From NCBI GenBank assembly GCA_023053545.1, contig JAKZAN010000002.1:5812375-5876374 (forward strand): a DNA stretch of 64,000 nt. The letters run 5' to 3'. The notes under the pieces were generated by a model, which was given only the letters and a program-made list of their open reading frames with translations, searched no databases and had not been told where the DNA came from. Both the position numbers and the translations under genes were made by a program. The first letter of the stretch is position 1. The number at the start of each line of letters is the position of its first letter. Below are positions 25,501 through 36,825 of this stretch, in pieces. Origin of the DNA: Lepidurus packardi (taxonomy: Eukaryota; Arthropoda; Branchiopoda; Notostraca; Triopsidae).

Positions 25501-28500
25501 GTATATTCAAAGTTTTTACGATCGGTAAGTTCAATTTTGAAAGGTAACATAGAGCAATCATTGAACAATTTAAGTTCGCGCGATTTAGGGATCTGGGCGT
25601 GAGCTTGGACAGCCAATAAGAGCGAAGTGCCCACTTCTACTTCGAAAGAATGGTTGACGAACTTTAGATCAAAAGCCGGCAACACAAACACCTAAAAGAC
25701 GAAAATAAGAAAATAAAGTGAAGAAAAAATGTCAAAATATTACAAATTCAACAGGAAAAACAACAAAGTATTACCTTGAAAACTAAACAGGTAAACGATT
25801 ATATAAATCAAATATAAGATAATAAAATAGTACAAAATAACAAAAAGTTAGGAATTTACCTGAGCTTCGCCGAAAATGTGAGGATTTTTAGGAACAGAAG
25901 CCACGATGCTAACCATGCCCATTCCTTGGATCTTGGCCGCTCCAGTTTGGCTCACAGTTGCCAACGAGGAATTGGAAGAGCTCCACGCATAAGTGTCACT
26001 GCCGCCCGATCCTTTGAACTTTTGCTCGTATTTTGGCTGCGTAATCGGATCCCAGGCGTAGACTTTCACCATAGGCGTAACCGAAATGGACTGGAAGACC
26101 TCCATATCTGCTGATGTCTTGAGAGCAGGCTTTAGCTCTACCTCAGTTCCATCAGACAGTTGCAAATTTCTTAACGAGGCCTGCAATTCAAGAAAACCGA
26201 TAGAAATAATGCACGAACAAATAATGCACGAATGTTTTCTTTTGCTTTCTAAGAGGAGTAAGTTTACCTTAACTTTGTGCAAACCCACTTCCATTGGAAT
26301 GCCAGCATGGTAAGTTCCATTTGCAGTAGCTTGACTCACTAAATAGGTTTTAGGAGTGTGGACTTTAACCCTGACGTCATCGCCAGGAAATATCACATGT
26401 CCTTCTTCATCCAAAAGCTCTACAATGATCGCGTGTTGCTCGCCAGCTACTGTTGTCCATTGGCGATGGGGTAATAAAGCTAACTCCAAGTTGTATGGGT
26501 ACACGACGTACACATTAGCAGTGGGAGCATGCATTCCATCTTCTTGTTTCATATTACGATCTCGCAAAACCACCTAATAAACGATTTGAACTGACTATGT
26601 GTATTATTCATGTTTTTAGAGGTTACTTGGGTGTGGCCTTTGTTTAAGGCTTCAAAACTAGTCCCGGATGAAAGCATTTGACCTATGTTGGAATCCACCA
26701 CTTCCAAATAATACTGGGAACTCGGCAAAGGCACATCTTGGGCTTTTCCTTGTCTGAATTGGCGTAAACTGAACTCTACTTTGGCCCCCGGCAGCAAGTA
26801 GATTTCAGCAGGCTCCAGAAGCAAGTTGGCTACCACATAAACATTGACTTCTGCAGGACCAACATTCTAAAATTGTCCAGAAAATCAGAATTCAAAGAAC
26901 CCAATTTTAATTGAATTACTTTGAAAACTTCGTCGGATAAGTGAACGGAGAGTTTCGCTGAACCGGTTCTTAAACCTTCTAACAGAATTGCGTGCCCTTG
27001 CAGACCATGTTTCTCCAATTTTGCAATCGAGTCCGAAACTTCATAACTAGAGTCGGCAAAGCGAACCCATCGTAACACAGACTCTGAGCTGCCTTTTACC
27101 GGTCCTTGGGCGTGGTCATCCACTGTCCAACGAAATGCGAGGCCTTCCAAACTCGAGAACTCGTTACCTATGAAAAACAAATACATAAATAAAATGATCA
27201 AGTTTTGCTTTGGTTTATTTAGTTAAATTAAATTGAATAATTGTCAATCCATTTCAGAAATTTTCAGTATTTCTTCGTTTCTTTTGCTTTGCGTTAGGTT
27301 GCTGTTCATGTTTCTCAGTACTTAATAGATTAGGATAGGTTCGTGTTGAGGAAGTGTTTCTGAGGATTTTTCTATCACTTTTAATGTTAGGTTAGGTTTT
27401 TTTTATTGTGGTTTATTAGATTAATTATTTAGTTTATTGTTCTTTAATTAATTGTTCTTTTCTTACCCTGGTCATCGTATGCTCGGACAGCAAACTCTTC
27501 TGGGGCATCTTCGATAAACAACTCTCTGGTTTTCATGAAAATTTGCAGGGAATCGATCCGGTTGACAATGACGTCGCATCTTAAAATTTCTCCAGTACCT
27601 AAAACAAAAACTATAATGTTGGCGCACAAGTCAAGAGAAAATTGTAATAATTTACCAGGATCTTCAGCAAGGACGATGGCTGTAACTCTGTGAGTTATCG
27701 AAAGAGGGGCGAATACTAGGGCTTTCTTGCTGCAGCCTTGAACTTCTTCATCAGAGCTTGAAAAAACGGGGTATAATTTGACGGCTTCTGGACGGGAGGC
27801 ACTCCTAGGGAGGGAAAAAAGCAAAAATTAGAAGGACCGCGAGCTAAAACCAAAACCTCAAGTACAGGTTGAAAACACCTTTCATTTGCCTGAAATGGAT
27901 GAGTTCACGTTTTACTTGGCTACTCATGTGTGGAGTTTTTACCTTCTTTTGCTTTCCCTTGCGTTGCCATACGACACGCATGGCATTGACCCCCCGCAAT
28001 GTCTTACACTGCTATTATGAAAAAATATGAACGTATTCCTATAGAATCTCTTCTATTTTCTCCTGCTCAAATAGCGGGACTTATCAGAAAGAAAGGATGA
28101 AAAATATAATTAAACCTTTCCACAATTTTGTTAATAATTACACGGGATTTGTTATAACTATGCTAAGTAACTCGAATAGCGTTCCAAAACCGCAAGCATG
28201 CTGGTTATAAAGGCAGGTAAAGTAGTGGAAAATACAGGATGTGTTTAACCACGTTATAGATGGGAAAATATGGTAATTTTCAGAGCAATCGTCTCTGGAA
28301 AGCTAGTTTGGGCAGTGGCTAAAACATAACGATTAAGCCTGAATCAACAGCTTTGATCAACACTCAAATACATCGACATTAAAATATCAAAAGAGCATCC
28401 AAACCTTTCTATTAAGCCTATTTTGATTTTTTTGTCCAAATAAGATAAGACAGAAAGCAGAGAATATAATTGTTCGAAAGTAAAAGAACACATTTAAATT

Positions 28501-28675
28501 AACTTAGTTACCATTTATAGCAGCCACCATCTGTGACTTCCAAAGTAAAGTTCACTGGCTGCTTGGAAGAAAAAGGAAGTAGCACACGAGGCACGTTTAA
28601 TCTTGAAGTGACCACACAAGTAACAAGAAGCGTGAGAATTATTAAAAAAGGTCTAACAATTTTTAAAGCTTTCAT
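19595..28675 (-). CDS. NUP210: Nuclear pore membrane glycoprotein gp210
   Basis: Twenty-eight exons, all phase-consistent, give 1909 aa; human has 1887. Exon bounds, 5' to 3' on the minus strand: 28512-28675, 27656-27804, 27467-27598, 26920-27167, 26627-26866, 26268-26573, 25860-26180, 25496-25691, 25166-25429, 24690-24976, 24422-24614, 24259-24365, 24060-24179, 23581-23682, 23437-23523, 23213-23382, 22951-23143, 22716-22892, 22213-22563, 21861-22133, 21634-21809, 21324-21492, 21041-21262, 20696-20954, 20384-20613, 20140-20319, 19914-20073, 19595-19848. gp210 is a ring-forming pore-membrane protein with a huge lumenal part. Seen here are a signal peptide, the mature start LNVPRVLLPF, CYKW, REL(F/Y)(I/L)ED, the RRFDNFSSL block, a BIG2 domain (VFPPLWLSPRNVTLLIGG), a single TM near the end (WAVTLLSLLGTASALYIG) and a short Ser/Pro tail. 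Intron 1 (707 bp) is the longest. No defect is seen. Confidence 0.97.
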
Positions 28676-28934
28676 GTTTCTTGTACGCCAGACTGGAAAG
28701 ACACCAGAAGAATGAACAACAACACGAGGTAGCGGACGCCGATTCCAAAGAATAAACAGTTAACCGTCTGGCGGGAAAGCCGCTAAGTCCCAGCTACCAT
28801 GGCAACATCCATAGCTCGCTGCTCATTGGCTGTGCAAAAACGAACAAATGAACCTCGATGTGCCTCGATTAGTGTTCGTTCTCCCGCAGTCATTTTCAGC
28901 AATTCACTTAACTTTTCTTCATTCAAAAAGTGTA
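28676..28934. promoter_or_regulatory. Bidirectional promoter of NUP210 and MSH5
   Basis: Only 259 bp separate the two start codons, and even less (172 bp) if the in-frame upstream ATG of MSH5 at 28848 is used. Both 5' UTRs and both core promoters must fit here. No TATA box stands out. The assignment follows from gene order. Confidence 0.65.
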
Positions 28935-31900
28935 ATGGAAGCTTCAACCCCTTCCAGCTTTAATTATGACCACCCAAATACACCTCAAAGAAGACCAGCT
29001 TCGTCTAGTATTAGTGCGCCAAGCGAAACTTCCCAATCAACTACGGCTTTCAACGAATTCGTTCGTCATAGACGTCTAGCTCTTGCTGGAGATGACGAAG
29101 AAAGCAGCGATGATACTGGCCAGGTAAATAATGTACATAAGCACTTCCTTCAAATTATGCTTTATTGTCCAATTACACAGATAGTACTTTCCGTGTTTTG
29201 GAAAGGTGGCAAATTTGGTGCAGCGTATTATAACTGCGACACCTGCGAAGTAATTCGTTTGAAGAGTGGGGCATCTTCGCTTGCTTAAATGAAATGCTTA
29301 ATTCTAGATGTTTTTGGTTTATGACGTCCTCGATCCAGGTCCGGATTTCCTACTGTTCAAATCGCTATTCGCGGAAATCGGGCCAACGTAACAATTTGTT
29401 TCGTTTCAAAAAGTTGCTCCGCTTTAAAAACTTCACTCCCCAGAACAATTGTAACGAGTGCAAAACTCGACGAAGACTTGCACCTAGCATTGCAGAAGCT
29501 GACGAAAGTCCAAGGTTCCCCAGAAACCGATAATTCAACTAGTGCGACAAGCGAATCCGGTGATGAATTGCCAAACTCGACTTCCCGTTGTAAGCTCCAG
29601 CTCCTACCCAGCACTTACTTCGGTAATTCGACCTAAATAGCTCTAAAGTATTCCATAAATAAGCGTGTTTCTTCCAGAATTCGAAGCTTGTCGACGAAGA
29701 GTGTTTAACATTGAATTACCAGGCCAACCAGCGAATTTTTCCGAGCAAGAGCGACTATTGCATTTAAGTTCGATCGTTCCTTTAGACGCACTTCAAATGA
29801 TTCAAGCTACCGGAGCCCTGTTACGCTTACTAGAGCAGTGGTCTGCTGGAAAGGCCTTTGATTCCAAAGAGTTTCCAATTCTTGCCATGATCCCTCGCCC
29901 AGCGTAAGTAACTCTATTATCTAGTAGAAAGTTCTTAACAAGAGTATTACTACAGCTCCAAGTTGTTTTGGATGGACCTAGAAGCGTATGTCGGTTTGCA
30001 GATATTTAGCGACGATTCTCACCCTTCAGGCGCCAAACGGGGAACGGGGAAAGCAACCAAAGAAGGTTTAAGTCTATTTGGGATTATGCTACGATGCAAG
30101 TCCCCTATTGGGCGCTCGGAACTCAGGTTTCACAGAATATAGATTATACTATTAAGAAAAGGTATCCAATTATGAATTATAATTGATTCTTTCCTTTCTT
30201 TTCTTCCTCTTTTTTTCTTTGATTACTACAGGTTAATGTTTATGAGGCCAATTTCTGACGTGCAAATTCTGGAAGAAAGGCTGGCTGTGGTGGAATTTTG
30301 TTCACGTTCGGTTAACAAAGACGTTGTCAGTTCTCTGGCTTTACACATTGCGCCTTTGCGCAAAGTTTCGGTAAAATCCGAATTCCCTTTCAATTATGCC
30401 ACTTAAGAATTGTTTGGATATTTCTATAGCGTATCCTTGTCAAAATTGCAGCTTGTCAAGCAACAAGCTGTGAATGGCAATCGCTCTACAAGGTAACATC
30501 CTACCTCAACTCCAATTAATTCATATTCAATATTTAATTAACTAGGTTTTGCAATGTTACTATTTTTCGTTTGACGCTAGTCCAGGCATAAACTCACGAT
30601 TTATTTTGAGAATTTGAGAGAAAAACATTAATTAATAACAATAACTTATTAAAATAATAATTTATTTCATAATTTATATTAGTAATTGCTTTTATTTTTA
30701 TTTGAATGTAGACATCGTATCATCTGATTTGTCTCGCTCAACTTTCTCGCCGATTACCGTCCAGTATAAAACTATTTGACGCATTGGCGGATATCTTAAC
30801 TTCGCAGACTCTCCAAATGATAGTCCACCACATCCATACTATCGTCGATTTTGAGGAATCGAAAGTACGGGGACGGATCATAGTGCTTTCCGGCGTAAAT
30901 ACGGACTTGGATAACAGTACGTTGTTCCAATTCCTCTTAAGAAAAATCAATCAAAAATATACTTTCACATTCCTGTTTATTCGTACTTTAGAAAAGCAGC
31001 AACTGAATGGCGTACATGCTTTACTGAGCGAAGTAGCTCAACAAGAGCTTCCGGACTTGCCATCGCACGTCACGGAGTGCAGCGTGGTATACTTTCCCGA
31101 AATAGGCTTTCTGCTTTGCCTGCCCATCAGTCGTCACCTCACCGTAAGTCGCTGCGAGATTCCTCACCTAAAGTTTATGGTAAACGAATACTCGAAAACT
31201 ACATTCCGATTCAACTTAACTTTGATAATCTCAGTTCAAGATTCAAGACAATCTACACTACAAATCAGCTCGCTGTCATGAATTAGATAATTCGTTGGGC
31301 AAAACCTTCTGTGAGATCATTCACGAGGAGACAAAGCTTGCGATCCAACTCTCTCAAGTAGTTTTGCTGGCGAGCCAAGAAATCCGCAAAGCCCTAGCAT
31401 TAGCCGGCCAATTAGACGCGTACTTAAACACTCAAAGCTTACGAAAAGAAATCGAATTCCTGATCACCTAGATTTGTAGGTTATTGTCTTTGGCTACCGT
31501 AGCTGTGGAGCAAAACCTGGTTAAACCCGTATTCGGCCAAAAGGAGGACGGCATTCAAATCGAAGGAGGAAGACATTTGCTCCATCAGCTTTGCGTCGAC
31601 AGTTTCGTGCCAAATGATACTCAACTCGCCGGTCATCAACAGCCGCGTATTACGATTCTATCCGGACCTAATTCTAGCGGGAAATCAGTTTACCTAAAAC
31701 AAGTCCATTAACCCATTTTATAACATTGTCCAATTATTAAATTCCACTGTTACTTTGAATTTTTGAAGACTGCGTTGATTGTCTTCTTGGCTCACATTGG
31801 TAGTTTCGTGCCGGCAAACAAGGTCATCCTCCCTCCCATGAAAGGCTTGTTCTGTCGCGTTCCATCCCAGGAATCATCCACTTCACCTCTTTCAGCATTT

Positions 31901-33225
31901 GCCACAGATATCAGCCAAGTAGATCCATTTTACTTGTGTTTAAAACAAAAGAAAATGGACGAATTTTCTGGCCTTTTCCGTGTGTCCCTATTTCAGATGG
32001 TGCGTGCTCTTCGTTGTGCGGACGGTCAATCCTTGGTCGTAGTAGACGAATTTGGAGCTGGTACTTGCTACTTGGACGGATTTTCACTTCTGACCACTTT
32101 TTTACAAGAATGGATAGCCCAAGGAGATCGATCACCTTTAGTTCTCGTTGCTACTCATTACCATGCATTGTTTGCTCACCTGCCTTCAACGCCTCTCCTT
32201 AATTTCAAAGTACAGTGGAACCTCTCTTAACGAGCACCTCTCATAACGAGTAATTCGCATAACGAGCAAAAAAAATGTAAAAAAAATTGCTCCCTTAACG
32301 AGCGACATTTCGCATAACGAGTGACGCAGAAAGGGAAGTCACGTAACGTATGAGTCACTTGTGAGCCGGGACTCATCAGTTTCGCTTAACGAGTGTTTCA
32401 CATAACGAGCAAGATTCTGGAACGAATTATGCTCGTTAAGAGAGGTTCCACTGGACGTCTAAACTTCACCCTTAAATGTTAAATCAATAGTTCTAATCAT
32501 GGTGGATTGAATTCTAAAGTTTTGTTTTTATTTTTCTTAAACCTAGCAAATGAAGCTGCTGTGCACCGAGCAAGAGGTGGTTCACTTATACCAACTAGCT
32601 GAAGGCAAATGCGACAATAGCCAAGCGCTTATGATTGCTAGTAATGTGGGAATGCCAGCTTCAATCATTAGGCGAGCACGTCAGGTGAACATTCCAAGTT
32701 CCAAAGTCGTATCTTTAATGAAATGCTTTCAAACATAGACGCTGGAGCATTTGTGCACAGGAACCAGTTTATCACGCGAACCCGATGCGAAATTGGAAGC
32801 AATGACTAACATGTAAGGTTTTTTCATTCCTGAAATTCCAATTTAGAATTGTTATTTCTGCAAGGTGCGGAGTTATTGCCGAACAGTTCTACGGATTGGA
32901 CCTGGATACCTGTAACGTGGAAGACTTTTTACTCACTAACGTCCTAGCCAGGTGGTCGGGTTTAGAGCAGGAATGGAAAAGCCTAGACTCACCCATGACA
33001 CATCCATCATCTTCGCCTAGAGATTCGAGCTTCGGCACTGTTTCGCCAGTCCCTACAGTGGCAATGCAAGAAGACGAGCCTGAGCCTATGGATGTGAATA
33101 TCTTTGCCACGCCCAAACCCAGAACTCCACTAAGAAACATCTTGCGTTCGGCAACACCTCGCAATGGTGACTCATCAGACCCAGAACACTGCACTTCCAA
33201 AGTTACAAGTTCTTTTTCCCTTTAA
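28935..33225 (+). CDS. MSH5: Meiotic MutS homologue MSH5
   Basis: Seventeen in-frame exons give 950 aa: 28935-29123, 29181-29249, 29308-29387, 29444-29622, 29678-29903, 29956-30126, 30232-30370, 30430-30492, 30712-30916, 30992-31179, 31235-31419, 31480-31702, 31769-31918, 31997-32209, 32547-32684, 32739-32812, 32865-33225. MSH5 pairs with MSH4 as a clamp that stabilises crossover intermediates in meiosis. Family blocks include GAAYYNCDTCE, TIVTSAKLDEDL, KEGLSLFGIMLRC, DLPSHVTECSVVYFPEIGFLL and LHYKSARCHELD. Walker A is GPNSSGKS (about 627-634) and Walker B is VVVDEFGAGT (about 703-712). After the MutS core comes a Ser/Pro-rich tail of about 100 residues. Oddities: human DEFGKGTNTVDG reads DEFGAGTCYLDG here, the exon 12 donor is GTCCAT, and the exon 14 donor is formed by a transposon end. 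An in-frame ATG at 28848 could add 29 residues. Confidence 0.96.
32213..32453. mobile_element. pogo/Tigger-type MITE in MSH5 intron 14
   Basis: A 241-bp non-coding element with perfect 24-bp terminal inverted repeats beginning CAGTGGAACCTCTCTTAACG. This is the typical CAGTGGAACCTC...AACGA end of pogo/Tigger DNA transposons. Inside are about eight TAACGAG-type units in both orientations. The left flank is TA, as expected; the right flank reads GA, so one target copy has mutated. There is no transposase, so it is a non-autonomous element. Its left junction supplies the splice donor of MSH5 exon 14. Confidence 0.9.
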
Positions 33226-34430
33226 AATCTTTGTTTCACATTCTTTCTTGCTTTTCAAATACTAATAATCTTCTCCTATATGACACACTAATAATCTCGA
33301 ATAATCACTAATAATTCTAATAATCTCGAACTTTTGAACAATTTTCAAACTTGTTGTAAAATGTACGATTTACCACTGTTGTTATTCGCTAAGTTTTCTC
33401 ATAACAAAGAAAAATGATCCCCATTTTTGCTCAATTCCTAAAAATGGGTTAAATTTGAAGGCGCGCACGAAATGAAAAGTCGAGAATGTAACAGCTTCAA
33501 CCATACAAAGTGAAACTTGGCCGATAAAAGAAATAGGGAATTCTAATTTCAGGCTAATTTCAAACTGGTTGTGACCAAAAAAAGGGAGAAAATGGTAGGA
33601 TCGAGGGGAAATACTTTGAGAGCAAAACGAAAATTGACAAATCGTCCCTTGCTATAAGCACAAAAGCGCAAAGTTAGCTAAAGAATGCAAAAATACGAAG
33701 TTAACAAACGTTGAAGCTAGAAATGTTCGTTTTGTTATGGGTAAACAATGTTTGGTGGACTCAAAAGGGACAGAAGAGGTTCAAGAACTGTTTTTGGTTT
33801 TTATGTTGGAAAAAAAACAAGTAAGGAGCAAAAAGATGCATGCTTCGAATCCACTAACACCATACGCGTATCGTAAAACGCAAGAAATTACACAATTCCA
33901 CACTCCTAGTACACTAAAACCGTTGAAACAACCTTTAGTGTAGCTTACGCCAGCTTCGTGAAACATTTTTGAGGGGTCAAAAAAAAAAAATTGAAAAAGT
34001 TTGTGCTTTGTTGTTTTTCTTGTTACGCAAATCTTGTGCTTTGACGCTGTTTTACTTTCTCCCCAACGCACAGTACAGAAAATAGCGACTTACCCAAATA
34101 ACTCAGAAAAGCAAATCGAAAGTAGAAGCTTGAATCTTTTATACGGAGAAAGAAAATTAAAAGTCTTCCCAGCCCATGTTTAACCTTCACGACGAAGCTC
34201 GTTAATTCTTTTTTTATGGAAAGGTTCACATCGTGAAGCTGTCATCAGAGCCCGAGACATGCAAACCCGCAAAATCAGTGCGCTTGTTAGCTAGTTTTGT
34301 ACCGGCAGTCACTAAAGATTATTTTGGGGAGTCCGATAAAACACAAAAATGAACTTGATTTTTTTGTTTGTTTTGTTTGTAGAGCAGTTGAAGGACAATT
34401 GGGGATAGGAAAAAGTGAATGGAAATCCTA
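33226..34430. other. Convergent intergenic region, MSH5 and Ras
   Basis: This 1.2-kb region lies between two stop codons on opposite strands. It is AT-rich with short repeats of ACTAATAATCTCGAA near 33258-33335. No protein or RNA gene is recognised. Confidence 0.45.
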
Positions 34431-35713
34431 TTATAAAATGCAGCATTTGCGTTTACGACCCGGCCTTCGCTTCTTGTCTTTCCCCCGTCGCTCCTTCTAC
34501 AAATTCCAAACCAGACAAAAAAGAGGAATTAATGCATTGAAAATAAAAAATAAAAAAAAAAAATGAGATAAGAAAAGAAACTAGTTACGTCTTTGCGAAT
34601 TTCCCGGACTAGGGTATAGAAGGCATCGTCCACGCCCATTCTGGTCTTGGCGGATGTTTCCACAAAGGGAATTCCGTAATTGCGTGCTACTTCTCTGGCT
34701 TGCGCCATATCAACCGCTCGAGTCGGCAAGTCACATTTGTTACCCACTAAAACCATGGGTACTTCCTCGGCATCTTTAACTCGTTTAATCTGTTCGCGGT
34801 AAGCGCTAATGTCTTCAAAGGATTTGGCATTGTTCACCGCAAATACTAGGAGGAATCCTTCACCCGTGCGCATGTACTGATCGCGCATAGCACTGAAATA
34901 TAAATAACAGTTCTTTGAATTAACTTCTTAAATCATTGTAGGTAAGAAGGGAATACCTGTATTCCTCTTGACCTGCTGTGTCCAGAATATCCAAGAGACA
35001 CGTTTCGCCATCAATAACCACTTGCTTCCTATAAGAATCCTCTGAAAAATAACGCCAATTAATACCTGTGCGAAGACTGAAGGAGTAACTGGAACAGTTA
35101 CCAATTGTAGGGTCATATTCGTCCACGAAGCTGCAATAAAATAAAGTGTTTAGTGAGTCATATTTGATAAAATGTGAGCTCTTACTGGTTCTGGATGAGT
35201 TGAATGGTAAGTGCACTCTTGCCAACGCCTCCAGCTAGAAGAACGAAATTAAGAATATTAGTATGTCTTTATCGGTTAATACTTATGATTCAATCTTTGT
35301 TCATGTAGTTTAAAATCGTAAATCTTCCTTTGGTGAAATGATGGAATGCATTAGAGATAACGTATCATATCTCGTTAAAACTTACTGACCTAATACATCA
35401 TGACAGCAAAAAGTATCAAATAGATCTGAAAATGAGAGTTTCATTATTCAGAACATATTTGCAGAACAAGCAAAGGTATGTAGGTTTCTGACAAATTTAA
35501 GACTTGGAATTTATCATTGATTTCCGGAAAGGAATTTTAGACTCATTCAGACTCGAGCATCATGACAGGTGTCATTTCAACCCTACTTTTTGACTTTTGA
35601 ACTGGTGAAACATAAAGGGTAATTTCTAGGTGACTATTGCAATTTTTAAGCAAGTTTAGTGTAGAAAAACGGTCAAACTTACCTCCTACGACGACCAGCT
35701 TGTATTCCGTCAT
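34431..35713 (-). CDS. Ras small GTPase (H/K/N-Ras class)
   Basis: Six exons (35683-35713, 35186-35234, 35102-35130, 34957-35041, 34589-34892, 34431-34496) give 187 aa. This is a membrane-anchored molecular switch upstream of MAPK and other effectors. It begins [19 protein letters not shown], with wild-type Gly12 and Gly13. The effector loop YDPTIEDSY is intact, as are DTAGQEEY with Gln61, NKCD and ETSAK. The tail is strongly basic (RRPGRKRK) and ends CCIL, a CaaX box whose Leu favours geranylgeranylation, with an extra upstream Cys. The polybasic end resembles K-Ras4B or Drosophila Ras85D. Intron 1 is 448 bp, the rest 55-95 bp except the last (92 bp). It lies tandem to and downstream of the ARHGAP20-like gene. 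Intact. Confidence 0.98.
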
Positions 35714-36825
35714 TTTTTAAAGCGTGAATCTAAAGCAAAGTTAGCCCCACCTTTGTTTCTACGCGCACAATGTTCACACACTTGGCTCAGGGCTTTAAGA
35801 TCAAATATCACAAACAATCTTGGTCCGATCTCAAACTAGCGCTATTTACACAGCTAGTAAATTCCAAGACTCAGTAGAAACACATTACTGATTGTCCATT
35901 TCGGCCAAAAGATCACAAAACACAACCCGTCACCCAGAAACCTGTCACATAACAAAGCAAACCCGAAGACAACCACAACGTTGCCCTTACGATTTTACTG
36001 TGACATAAGCTCCAAGTTTCAATACGAAATCATTAGCATCATTCTAAGATTTAATTAAAACAACATACACTATTATATAGAACACCATAAAGAAATATAG
36101 GCCCAAATAACAAACATCTAAATATAAGCTCTGGCAATGCTGCTTTAACCGCGAATTTCGAATCGCCTAATGGAAACAGCTAAGTGAACCCAACATCATA
36201 CAAAGGAATGTCTAATAGTTTGGTTATTTACGGCTTCGAAGAGCTTCCAATTGAACAGTTTGAAAAACATAACTAGTACTTGTAAGCCAAAAGAAGTCTA
36301 AAGGCATATTATCGGAGGAAGAATAAATAAAGAGCTATTATCAAGAGCAACGCGTTTTATTTTTACATAAGTTACTTATGTCATAAGTTCACCAACCAAG
36401 CATAAAAAACAAGGGCCACAAAAGTCGCTATAAAAAACAAACGAAACTCATAAAGGTCGATCCCATGCACTCTTATTGAACAGATTGAAGTTGACACCCT
36501 TATGCGATAGGCAGAAAAATATATACTTTTTGAGCAGGTCAACGGTGGTTCACGAATTTTGGTGTCAAACATTTGCATAAAGCGTGAACAAAAACCCATC
36601 TTCTCTTCAATCGTATCCTCATTCAAGTTTAACTTCCGCTGGCCCCTGAGTATGTCCAAAAAATACAACTTTGATAATCTCGTAAATGTGCATCACTTGA
36701 ACCGGTCCACCATTCAACCTTCTCTCTTTTCCTTGTCAAAACCCAATTTTTTTTACATAATTTAACAGATATAGATACAAAGTAAAAAAGAATCTTTCCC
36801 AGAGACAATACTTAGTTTTCGTCAA
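35714..36825. other. Intergenic, Ras upstream and ARHGAP20-like 3' side
   Basis: This 1.1-kb region should contain the Ras promoter and 5' UTR and the 3' UTR of the ARHGAP20-like gene. No other coding exon was recognised. Confidence 0.45.

Noticed and set aside
27290..27400. TTAGG-like repeats (GTTAGGTTAGG) suggesting interstitial telomere
   Set aside because: Only two adjacent units inside a NUP210 intron; a similar degenerate stretch near 4534-4575 has no clean period either.
31141..31180. GTAAGTC after the MSH5 codons RHLT as an exon end
   Set aside because: Reading on to the GTAAAC at 31180 restores CEIPHLKFM-FKIQDNLHYKSA, which matches the family and keeps phase.
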